Assembly (NCBI GenBank): GCA_963989245.1 | Contig: OZ022347.1 | Span: 40,141,794-40,205,793 of the forward strand | From: Nansenia antarctica | Lineage: Eukaryota > Chordata > Actinopteri > Argentiniformes > Microstomatidae | DNA length: 64,000 nucleotides | Direction: 5' to 3' | In this document: piece after piece, positions 20,201 to 26,774 of the stretch | How positions within the stretch are numbered: position 1 is the stretch's first letter | Layout: every line of letters begins with the position of its first letter | Program-made: the position numbers and the translations under genes | The notes under the pieces: generated by a model | Databases searched by the model: none | What the model was told of the DNA's origin: nothing | What the model saw: only the letters and a program-made list of their open reading frames with translations

Positions 20201-20606
20201 GAGCGTAGCATGCGGTACTCCAGCTCAGGATACGTCCCTCACCATAGCTGACATGGGGAATGTGGAGCTCGAGCCACGGTCGTCCCAGGATGAGCGGGGA
20301 CTGGGGGGTCTTGAGGATGTAAAACCGGATCTCCTCCACATGGTTCCCAGAGACGGTCAAGGAGAGGGGTGTAGAGCGGTGGGTGAGAGGCCCCAGGCTG
20401 TGTCCGTCTAGGGCTGAGACGGAGAGGGGTGTCTCGAGGGCAACGAGGGGAACGGCAGCTGAGCGGGCCAGCTGGGCGTCCATAAAGTTCTCGTCTGCTC
20501 CCGAGTCAATAATGGCCTCGACCGTGAGGTTCTGCCCCTGCCAGGAGAGGGTGACAGAGAACCTGGCTGGGCTGGTGGTAGGTGGGGATTGAGAGACACG
20601 GCTCAC
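17190..20606 (-). CDS. pol: Sushi-ichi-like Pol with chromodomain
   Basis: 1,138 codons counted from a GTG overlapping the gag stop; the open frame extends upstream into gag in the -1 register. Protease (IIDSGADENF, D34), reverse transcriptase (KLDLRNAYHLVRI, LYLDDILVFS near 350), RNase H (VEVDASDTGVGGVL), integrase zinc finger and core (HLAMDFVTGLP, SDRGPQFTS, YHPQTNGQAER). A chromodomain follows near 1,035-1,085 (FQYLVDWEGYGPEERSW), which in this clade guides integration to chromatin marks. The C-terminus, rich in P, A and R, is encoded inside the 3' LTR. No stops or frameshifts. Confidence 0.93.
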   Translation of the reverse strand: MSRVSQSPPTTSPARFSVTLSWQGQNLTVEAIIDSGADENFMDAQLARSAAVPLVALETPLSVSALDGHSLGPLTHRSTPLSLTVSGNHVEEIRFYILKTPQSPLILGRPWLELHIPHVSYGEGRILSWSTACYARCLRAAHTPTSPLRPPPAPPDLSSIPEVYHDLGEAFSKERARTLPPHRPYDCAVELRPGNKLPVSRLYNLAPPEKAAMDTYISDCLAEGLIRPSHSPVAAGFFFVKKKDGTLRPCIDYRELNAITVRNTYPLPLMSSNFEPLLGATIFTKLDLRNAYHLVRIREGDEWRTALKTPRGHYEYLVMPFGLTNAPSVFQALMNDVLRDMLDIFVVLYLDDILVFSRNPEEHVQHVRLVLQRLLENRLFIKAEKCSFHTHSVEFLGLIVEGGLTRLDPKKTRAVVEWGQPTTRKQLQSFLGFANFYRRFIRDFSRVAAPLTALTSPLRQFTWTPAASAAFSDLKRLFTSAPVLINPDPSRPFIVEVDASDTGVGGVLSQRSEDQTVHPCAFYSRRYTSAEANYDIGNRELLAVVEAFHEWRHWLEGAEHPFTVWSDHKNLTYIKSARRLNSRQARWALFLGRFNFHLTFRPGSLNAKADSLSRLHAAEEEPTTPDTIVPSSRVVGVVTLEIEAVVRAAQRTQPDPRPGSPGRLFVPDAVRTKVMQWGHASRFACHPGALRTLSFLRRRFWWPTMAANVREFVSACPTCARSKASHRPPSGLLRPLPVPGRPWSHLAMDFVTGLPPSLGNTVILTIVDRFSKSVRLVALAKLPTSAETAELLTTHVFRLYGLPQDVVSDRGPQFTSKVWQAFCSGIGATTSLSSGYHPQTNGQAERANQSLESALRCMSSLHPSSWSKDLPWVEYSLNAMVNEATGRSPFECSLGYQPPLLSTQEGEASVPSVQAHLLRCRRVWTSVRSALLRATARTTRSANRRRTPAPVYQVGQRVWLSTADLPLNVPSRKLASRYIGPYVIDRVINPAAIRLVLPHSLRRIHPVFHVSRVKPHVASDLMPPAPAPPPPQLVDGHPQWAVRRLLRARRCGRGFQYLVDWEGYGPEERSWIPRSQIMSPVLLRDFYRAHPEAPGRSPGGSPSGGGPVTAGPSHTPSPAPTARAPAPTTRAQRALRRR

Positions 20607-21682
20607 CCGGATTCCCCCTTCGGGTGAGCCTGCCCTTTTGATAGGGACGGGCAGGTGTCACGGAGGTGTCCCTTCTCTCCACAGTAGAGGCACAGGCCCT
20701 GGGCCCTTCTCCTCTCCTTCTCCGCCGTGGTGAGGCGGGCTCGACCAAGCTGCATCGGCTCCTCGCCAGTGCATGGGGTGTAGGTCGACTCCCGTGCGGA
20801 GGAGGGGTTGGCTGTGACGATAGGGTCCTGGGGGCGTGGCGAGCTGGTCTGGTAGCGCCCTCTCTCTCTCCGACGCTCCCGGGAGCGCTCGTCAACGTCG
20901 ATGGCTAGGGCCACTAGTTCGTCCAGGGCGGCGGGTCTGTCCCGGACGAGCTCGTCCTTGATGGCCTCACTCAGCCCCTGGCGGAAAGCAGATCGCAGTG
21001 CCCTGTCATTCCATCCGCTTCCGGCTGCCAGGGTGCGAAACTCGGTAGAGTAGGCCGCCGCGGTCCGGTTCCCCTGGTGGAGTGACATCAGTCGCGCCCC
21101 GACCTCCTGTCCTGCAGTGGGGTGGTCGAAAACCCTCTTGAACTCCGTGAGGAAGGTAGCGTAGTCACCGAACAGGTCAGGGCGGGCGCAGAGGGTGGCC
21201 TGGACCCAATTCAGGGCGTCGCCGGTGGTGAGGTTGGTGATGAACGCCACCCGGGCTGCCGGCGACCAGAACTGGCTGGGCTGATGCGAGAACACCAACT
21301 CGCACTGGAGGATGAAGCCTCGGAACTGGGCGAAGGCTCCGTCGAAGGGGCGGGGGCTGGCTAGGTGGGGCTCCCGTGGCTGTCCAGTAGGTGGTGCCGG
21401 TAGCTGGGCAGGGTCAGGGAGAGCAGGGGGGGGGGCAAAGGCTGCGAGCGCGGCCACCTGTGCTGTAAGCGCTTGGGTCGTAGAGATGAGGTGCTGCATC
21501 TGGGTGGCGCGGTGCTCCTGGTTAGCCTCCTGGGTTGTCATGCAAGTGTTCAGGGCCTGGCACGCTGTAGCGGCCGCCTGGAGGAGGTGAGTGTGTTCAG
21601 CGAGGATCTGGATAGCCGTCGGACCGGATCCAGGGGTGGGAGATGGTGCCCGGTCCTTCGTGTCGTCTGAGCCCAATTGCAT
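20603..21682 (-). CDS. gag: Sushi-ichi-like Gag
   Basis: 359 residues from ATG at 21,680-21,682, which lies inside the self-primer site. An alanine- and glutamine-rich helical N-terminus leads to a capsid-like region (RPFDGAFAQFRGFILQCELV) and one CCHC knuckle (CLYCGEKGHLRDTC) near the end. The layout is that of the Gag from which the vertebrate PEG10/RTL genes were derived. It ends at TGA, overlapping pol by a few bases, with pol in the -1 frame. Confidence 0.9.
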   Translation of the reverse strand: MQLGSDDTKDRAPSPTPGSGPTAIQILAEHTHLLQAAATACQALNTCMTTQEANQEHRATQMQHLISTTQALTAQVAALAAFAPPPALPDPAQLPAPPTGQPREPHLASPRPFDGAFAQFRGFILQCELVFSHQPSQFWSPAARVAFITNLTTGDALNWVQATLCARPDLFGDYATFLTEFKRVFDHPTAGQEVGARLMSLHQGNRTAAAYSTEFRTLAAGSGWNDRALRSAFRQGLSEAIKDELVRDRPAALDELVALAIDVDERSRERRRERGRYQTSSPRPQDPIVTANPSSARESTYTPCTGEEPMQLGRARLTTAEKERRRAQGLCLYCGEKGHLRDTCPSLSKGQAHPKGESG

Positions 21683-21694
21683 GGTCAGTTCTTC
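21680..21694 (-). promoter_or_regulatory. Self-primer binding site
   Basis: On minus, GAAGAACTGACCATG directly follows the 5' LTR. Its exact complement, CATGGTCAGTTCTTC, occurs inside the LTR (22,010-22,024, and 17,068-17,082 in the other copy). There is no TGG tRNA-type site. A transcript starting at the LTR motif could fold back and prime itself, as in Tf1. Confidence 0.78.
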
Positions 21695-22228
21695 TGTTAT
21701 GACACGGGGGCGAGGGAGCTCAAGGACACGACACCGGAGGCAGAATACAGTGTTAGCCCCGTAGGGTATTTATTTACAGTGCAGGTGGGTGGAAACACAG
21801 ATGATGAGTCCGGAGGTTTCAGCCTGGCGGGCTGGGGGTTTCAACCTGGCGGGATGGCGGTAGTGGTTGGCATGGGCTGTGGAGGAACAGGAAAGCAGGG
21901 TAAGTCTCCACGGTAGGCCAGTACATAAGATATCAACGAATCATAAGAATAGGCACAAGAGCAAAGTTCATAACTAATCACAGAGGATACTTGCCAGGTC
22001 ATTCTTAGGGAAGAACTGACCATGAATGAAGGGAGTCCAGGGTAGATGTAGCCAGAGGGTTAATTGGGAGTGGAGACAGGTGTGTTGGTTTGACTGTGGC
22101 TGGATAACCCTCCAATCACCGGGAACGAGCTTCACCTGCGGCGGAGAGCACGCTGTGCTCGAGTTGTGGGGGCGGGTGCTCGAGCTGTGGGGGCGGGGGA
22201 GGGCGTGTGTGACGGCCCAGCCGTAACA
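21695..22228 (-). repeat. 5' LTR of the sushi-ichi-like element
   Basis: 534 bp, reads as identical to the 3' LTR. Contains the self-primer source motif at 22,010-22,024. Confidence 0.9.
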
Positions 22229-22271
22229 GTAGGTAAGGGTACGGAAATAGCCATCCTCGTCGCCAAAAATT

Positions 22272-22450
22272 TGGTATTCTGTAGTAAGAAAGTAGTTAGG
22301 AAAGAATGAGACCGGGAGACACGCAGCTGCTCTTCACTTCGCACGTTTAATCGACTACCTCTTCACATCCGTAAGTGCATACATCACTTCCGTAACTGCA
22401 TACATCACTTCCGTACTAGCGCCCACTGGCGGTATAAACAGGACACAACA
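22272..22450 (-). repeat. 5' LTR of the Mag-like element
   Basis: 179 bp, same sequence as 12,369-12,547. On minus it is followed by TTTTTGGCGACGAGGATGGC, whose TGG start is a likely primer site. Confidence 0.88.
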
Positions 22451-22617
22451 GTCAATGCTAGAAAATGGTACATAAAACATATGGCTGAGTTCCAGCTATC
22501 TATTAAAATCACAACAAGGCATATAAGCCACAACATTACCTTTTCATCCAGGCACTTCAACAATCAACTATCCTTAGTATAAACATTTCTTGCATAAATG
22601 ATTTGAAAAAAACATAC

Positions 22618-22707
22618 CTTCATAGTAGCCATTTGGTGAATCAGCCTGAGGCAAGCGTTTCCTGCCTGGTGATGTAGTTTACAGATAGCGTTAGACAATG
22701 AATTCAT
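22618..22707 (-). CDS. Probable first coding exon of the Ulp1-like gene
   Basis: ATG at 22,705-22,707 opens a 30-codon stretch (MNSLSNAICKLHHQAGNACL and 10 more residues) ending at a clear donor AAG|GTATGT in phase 0. It is helical and not recognised. I link it to the downstream exons by strand and phase only. A second ATG...AAG|GTATGT lies just upstream (about 22,728-22,742) and might be an alternative first exon. Confidence 0.4.
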
Positions 22708-22921
22708 GACAATTTCTTTTCAAAACATACCTTCACCACTAACATGGATAGTTGTAACATACAAATGAGTCGATGTCCTTTCAAAACCGTTCAAAACGTT
22801 GCAGAACACACATAACTTCGCGGGGTTCGTGTGAACTGTTCGTGTGAACTGTTTATAACGATTAATGGGTCATTAATTAATTTAAAACTCTATTTTCTAT
22901 TTACGAAGTCCAGGTCATATC

Positions 22922-23030
22922 CTGTTAACCCATGTCATATCCTGTTAACCCATGTCATATCCTGTTAACCAAATATGGTCCATCAAGTTTCCGGGTGATA
23001 GATTTGATGTCTGCAGCTGGACCCTTCTCG
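22922..23030 (+). repeat. Short tandem repeat and dispersed repeat left part
   Basis: Three copies of a CATATCCTGTTAACC unit are followed by the family seen inverted at 2,300-2,500 (AAGTTTCCGGGTGATAGATT). The family resumes at 24,762, so the LINE between them probably inserted into it. Confidence 0.55.
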
Positions 23031-23142
23031 GAATAGCTGACGTCTACTTCTTCTGTTCTTCTTCTGTTCGAATTTCCGGCAGTGTAGACGCATTCGCGCA
23101 TTACTGCCCTCTACAGTTCAGAGTGATACTCCGCTCTGCACT

Positions 23143-24483
23143 CTATATCCTCTTATAGAGGTCTGTCTTGTGGAGGAAGGGCAGGACACTTCTCTTCACA
23201 GCATGCTGCTCCTTTCTCCGGCTGAACAGGGACTTGTACTCCACAGTGGGTATCCCAATATTGGCTAGTTCCTCACATAGCTGAGCTCTTTCGGTCCTGT
23301 TTTTCTCACACTCAAATAGGATGTGGACAACTGTCTCTGCTCTTCCACATTCACACAGGCCATCCGGGTGTTTTCCCACTACTCTCAGGCAACTGGCTAG
23401 CCCGCAGTGCCCAAGTCTTAGCCGAGTCAGTTTGACTGAATCTCTTCTGTCACCTTCTGTGCACACGCTCCCCCTTTTGACAGATGCCTGCGCTGAGAAA
23501 TACAGCCTCCCTCTCTCTTCATTATTCTTCATTCTTATATTCACTTTCTGTGACCTATACATGCTTATCATGGCCTCATTCACCAGGTCGGCTCTAGCTC
23601 TAGATGACCCACTCCTCAAGGCCATCAAGGCGGCAGCTGAGTCAGAGCAGATTATGACTTTGCTTGGTTTAACTTGTTCAATCCACCAGAGTGCCCAAAT
23701 GATTGCCATTAGCTCTGTGGCAAAAACAGATGCTCCGTCTGTGACTCGCAAGCCTTGCTGGACTTGGGGCCCCACCAGGTAGATTCCACACCCTGCCCTT
23801 TGGCTATCTGGGTCCTTAGACCCGTCTGTGAAGACCTGCATGTGCGTCCCCCATGCCGCATTTAGGTATCCTTCTACCCGCGAGCTTGTGATGCCTCCCT
23901 CCTGCTTCCAGTCTAACAGAGTTAGATCTACAGTGGGCTCTGGGAGTAGCCACACTGGCACCGCTGACCAGAATGCATGTACTAGGCCTACTTTATTTTT
24001 GTCTACTCCCACTCTTTCAGCCAACTCTCCAGCGCCAGCTAGGAAATTTCCTTTCTTCTTCCCATCAGCAAACTCCCAACTCTTATTCACTAGGCACTTG
24101 GCTGAAAGACCCAGACCAGAACCTTTCAGTTTGGCCCAATAATGCAGTCCTAGCTTGCTGCGCCTAATTCTATGTGGCCACTCTCCCGTTTCCACAATCA
24201 GGGCTGGGATGGGAGTCGTTCTAAACGCCCCATAGCAAGTTCTTAGAGCTCTTGATTGCACTGCGTCTAGTTTGTCCAAAATGGACTTTGCAGCGGATCC
24301 ATAGACAAAGCTCCCATAGTCTATTGCTGACCTGACCATTGCCTGATAAATCAATAACATTGTCCCCCTCTCAGCTCCCCATTCACATCCAGCCAGGCTC
24401 CGGAGGACGTTAATTACTTTTTCACATGTACTTCTCACTTTCCCTATGTGGACTCTCCATGTTAGCCTTTCATCCAACCACAT
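23143..24483 (-). pseudogene. I-type LINE ORF2 C-terminal part with RNase H
   Basis: 446 residues from the end of reverse transcriptase to the natural stop. The RT thumb (ALRTCYGAFRTTPIPAL) is followed by an RNase H domain at about 215-335 (VFTDGSKDPDSQRAGCGIYL, ELMAIIWAL, CSDSAAALMAL) carrying its acidic residues. A C-terminal knuckle (CECGRAETVVHILFEC) follows. RNase H in a LINE points to the I/Nimb group. The frame breaks upstream at AAAAAATAAAAATAAG and the endonuclease is missing. Confidence 0.8.
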
Positions 24484-24660
24484 TCTTATTTTTATTTTTT
24501 AAAGGAATTCCACATTCCTGCCTCTCCTCCAGATGGCCCCATCATCCGCAAACAGAGACCTGCCAAATCCTTGCCCTATATTTTTAAAGATGTCATTGAT
24601 CATAACATTAAATAATACTGGGCTGATAGCTGACGTCTATCCTCTGGCAAGCGGTGAGGT
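24484..24660 (-). pseudogene. I-type LINE reverse transcriptase core remnant
   Basis: Upstream of the break the minus strand reads ISPVLFNVMINDIF and SLFADDGAIWRR in frame. These are RT motifs B/C, with FADD replacing YADD. A TAA cuts it from the downstream ORF, and a TAG lies at its start. Confidence 0.7.
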
Positions 24661-24761
24661 ATAATATTATGATTTATAGTATATCAGATGCGTCAGATGT
24701 TACAACTCCTTTTTTCCCCAAAAAGTGCTGCCGTACACAATAATAATTAGTCTAACAGGTG

Positions 24762-24811
24762 GATCAATAAAACCACACAGTGCTGAGACTGAAGACAACA
24801 CAAGCCATTTA

Positions 24812-24844
<33 letters not shown>

Positions 24845-24845
24845 C
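24762..24845 (+). repeat. Dispersed repeat right part plus TG microsatellite
   Basis: CAGTGCTGAGACTGAAGACA matches the inverted copy near 2,330. It runs into a TG tract (about 24,812-24,840) in which the next hAT element is inserted. Confidence 0.6.
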
Positions 24846-25163
24846 CAGTGGCGTAGGGGATGGGCCCGCAAGCGACGCCCCAGCCTCTAGGGGGCCCCCT
24901 AACATTGGATACTGTGGTGGGTTGATATAATTCACCCACGGTGGGTTGGGAGTATTGTTCCGCACGGACAGTTAAGTGCGTGGTACCCGAGTTGTTTATT
25001 CAGTTACTGCTTGCGTGTGTTGTTGACAATCGTTCATGTTCTTCATTAAACGTTTAGCTTTGTAATTTGATACGCCGCCTCCGACTCCCGTCTCTCGGCA
25101 CTACGATACAAACTTTTTTTTTTCTTTTTTTTTGGGCAGCGAGACACAAGACCCTGCAGAAAA

Positions 25164-25223
25164 ATGAGCACGCGAAAGTACCTCAGTGGTGCGCAAAAAC
25201 GGCAAGAGCAATATAAATTGTAA
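25164..25223 (+). pseudogene. hAT transposase N-terminal remnant
   Basis: MSTRKYLSGAQKRQEQYKL, then TAA. The SGAQKR start is typical of ZMYM1/TTF-type hAT proteins. The frame continues past the stop with basic sequence, suggesting a nonsense mutation before the internal deletion. Confidence 0.55.
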
Positions 25224-25390
25224 CAAAATGCAGCGAAACTTCCCAAAATGTCATATTTTCTCACAAACCGACCCAAAGCAGCTTCTGCGACTAACGCGGG
25301 TAGGGATGCAGTTAGCCCTGGGTCAGGGACGAACGTCGTGGATGCACCTGTTGCACCGCTGTGGAGGTCAGTGTTACTGCAGCTGGCAGG

Positions 25391-25545
25391 CTGACCCGGC
25401 CGAGAGATCGTTTTCAAAACTAAAAATTATCAAAAGCTATCTGAGAAGCACCATGTCCCAGGACAGACTCTCCAGACTAGCGATTCTCAGCATTGAAAGC
25501 CAGCGCGCACGTCAAATGGATTTAACAAACAACTATGTTACATAG
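25391..25545 (+). pseudogene. hAT transposase C-terminal dimerisation remnant
   Basis: The frame reads AERSFSKLKIIKSYLRSTMS and LAILSIESQRARQMD, the conserved hAT dimerisation motif (ERSFS-LK-IK--LRS-M---RL--L--LSIE). Stops at TAG after NNYVT. Confidence 0.75.
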
Positions 25546-26072
25546 TGAAGGACTTCGCACAGACTAATGCCAGGAGGAGAGGACGTTTTGGTCATTGTTA
25601 AAGGTAAGAATAGCCTATTATTTTATATTATTAGAGATATTTATTAATCTATGAATCAAATTAACTCGGGGTGGTGGGTAGCCTGTCGGTCTGTTCTTGT
25701 TGCCGTTTGTGTATGGACATGTCACACACACAGTCACACATACGGTGTCAGAATGATTCTGAGCAAACGGCCAGCGCGCTGTAGCTGATAGCTGTCCAGG
25801 CCAACCATACGGTCTATGCTGTAGGCTTTATGCAGCCTTAAAATAAATGTACCGCTACATCCGTTTGAGTTAACCTCCGTTGCGAAAGGGCCCCCGCCAC
25901 CACCTTGCGGGTGGGCCTCGGGATTTTGCGGTACGCCACTGGTGCGTGCGTGCGTGTGTGTATAAGCATATGTTGAGTGTGTATTGTGTGTGTGAATGTG
26001 TGCATTGTTGTTATTATCATTATTCATGTGTCTTTCTCCTTTGTTGCCTGTTAGTTCGTTTATATGTGTCTT

Positions 26073-26115
26073 CAGTGGTGTAGTCTAGTTTTTTCTAGTG
26101 GGTATACTGTGATTT
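26073..26115. mobile_element. hAT-like terminal fragment
   Basis: CAGTGGTGTAGTCTAG resembles the terminus at 35,891-35,907 read inward. No matching 8-bp flanks were found, so the parent element is not defined. 26,116-26,589 holds nothing recognised. Confidence 0.4.
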
Positions 26116-26630
26116 TGCCCTCCCAGTCAGAGCGACACCTGTCCCGTAGCGACACCCCATAAGCACCACCACACTCACTTATGCATACAGTATGCATCTA
26201 CACCAGTGTTTGCTGCCTTGGGGGGGGTGGCATGGACTGTACTGCCTCACGCTACAGAAACAGGAGATAGGCTCCTGCCCCCTAAGGGCCGTTAGGCTCC
26301 AGAACCATCGGTTCTCAAGGCTACTTATGTGGTCTTGACTACATGTCCACTTTCTCACCTGGTTCTTGCTGTCTCTCTGGTGTGCCGACACCATCCTGCT
26401 CTCTCATTCTCTCCCGCTCTATCCTCCTCTCTCCCTCTTTTGCTGTCAACCAAAAGGCAAATATAACAACCAGAGTATTTATAATTTAATAAGAGGTATA
26501 CATTGAATTCACATCAAATCATAACATCATTCTAATTGAATATTGGGTTGCTGTGGGCAATGCAGTCAGATACTGTCTTTACTTACTCTCTCACCTTTAA
26601 GAAAATCGTATGTCCCACTACAAAAACAAG

Positions 26631-26774
26631 ATGGCGGCGCGCACAGACGCAGCGGCTCGAGTGGCTTCAACACTGGTGTTCTTTAGTGTTTTTAAGTACA
26701 TTTGTATGTACATTTTTATTTTAGTACTTATAGGGAACGGTTGTGTAAATAGTACCTACAGCAGGCACGACTAA
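26631..26774 (+). CDS. 47-codon leader ORF of the LINE
   Basis: MAARTDAAARVAST, then a hydrophobic stretch (LVFFSVFKYICMYIFILVLI), ending at TAA (26,772-26,774). The ATG lies in AAGATGGCGGC, a good start context. The frame is the same as the pol ORF, which opens directly after this stop. It could be a leader peptide, the start of one protein interrupted by a nonsense change, or a read-through arrangement. Confidence 0.45.
   Translation: MAARTDAAARVASTLVFFSVFKYICMYIFILVLIGNGCVNSTYSRHD

Larger units (their letters stand above)
16753..22228 (-). mobile_element. Sushi-ichi-like Gypsy chromovirus element, complete, TSD GTAGG
   Basis: 534-bp LTRs (16,753-17,286 and 21,695-22,228) start TGTTATGACA, end CCGTAACA and read as identical. 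GTAGG flanks both sides (16,748-16,752 and 22,229-22,233). It has separate overlapping gag and pol, a chromodomain and a self-primer site instead of a tRNA site. These are the traits of the Tf1/sushi group. It lies inside the Mag-like element and so is the younger of the two. Confidence 0.93.
12369..22450 (-). mobile_element. Mag-like Ty3/Gypsy element, interrupted by a nested element
   Basis: 179-bp LTRs (12,369-12,547 and 22,272-22,450) begin TGGTATTCTG and end CACAACA and read as identical. The direct repeat GTCAATG flanks them at 12,362-12,368 and 22,451-22,457, seven bases rather than the usual five. A purine tract (AAGAAAGGGGGAAA on minus) precedes the 3' LTR. One fused Gag-Pol ORF is present. 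A sushi-ichi-like element (16,753-22,228, TSD GTAGG) sits between its 5' leader and the ORF start. It lies in an intron of the Ulp1-like gene. Confidence 0.9.
5138..22707 (-). pseudogene. Ulp1/SENP-like cysteine peptidase gene (split, probably decayed)
   Basis: A chain of minus-strand exons with clean acceptor and donor sites, almost all joining in phase 0, reads as a C48 (Ulp1) peptidase. A PGHF motif supplies the His (11,877-11,942) and an RQTSGNDCG motif supplies the Gln and Cys (6,552-6,602). FDFSIDDM...RRWW follows, as in SENP proteins after the Cys. The family removes SUMO or similar modifiers. Coiled-coil-like and unrecognised C-terminal exons follow. LTR retrotransposons occupy two introns in the same orientation. 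A TAA in the candidate Asp exon, a stop in the exon at 5,835-5,900 and an extra base at 5,470-5,563 suggest decay. It could be a host gene or a domesticated transposon peptidase. No RNA evidence is available. Confidence 0.6.
24846..25941 (+). mobile_element. hAT transposon, internally deleted, TSD GTGCGTGC
   Basis: The ends CAGTGGCGTA and TACGCCACTG form the terminal inverted repeat. GTGCGTGC flanks the element at 24,838-24,845 and 25,942-25,949. At 1.1 kb it keeps only the start and the end of a ZMYM1-like hAT transposase. Confidence 0.9.

Noticed and set aside
22950..23140. Promoter or CpG island of the Ulp1-like gene
   Set aside because: The sequence is a dispersed repeat also present near 2,400, and no core promoter element is visible.
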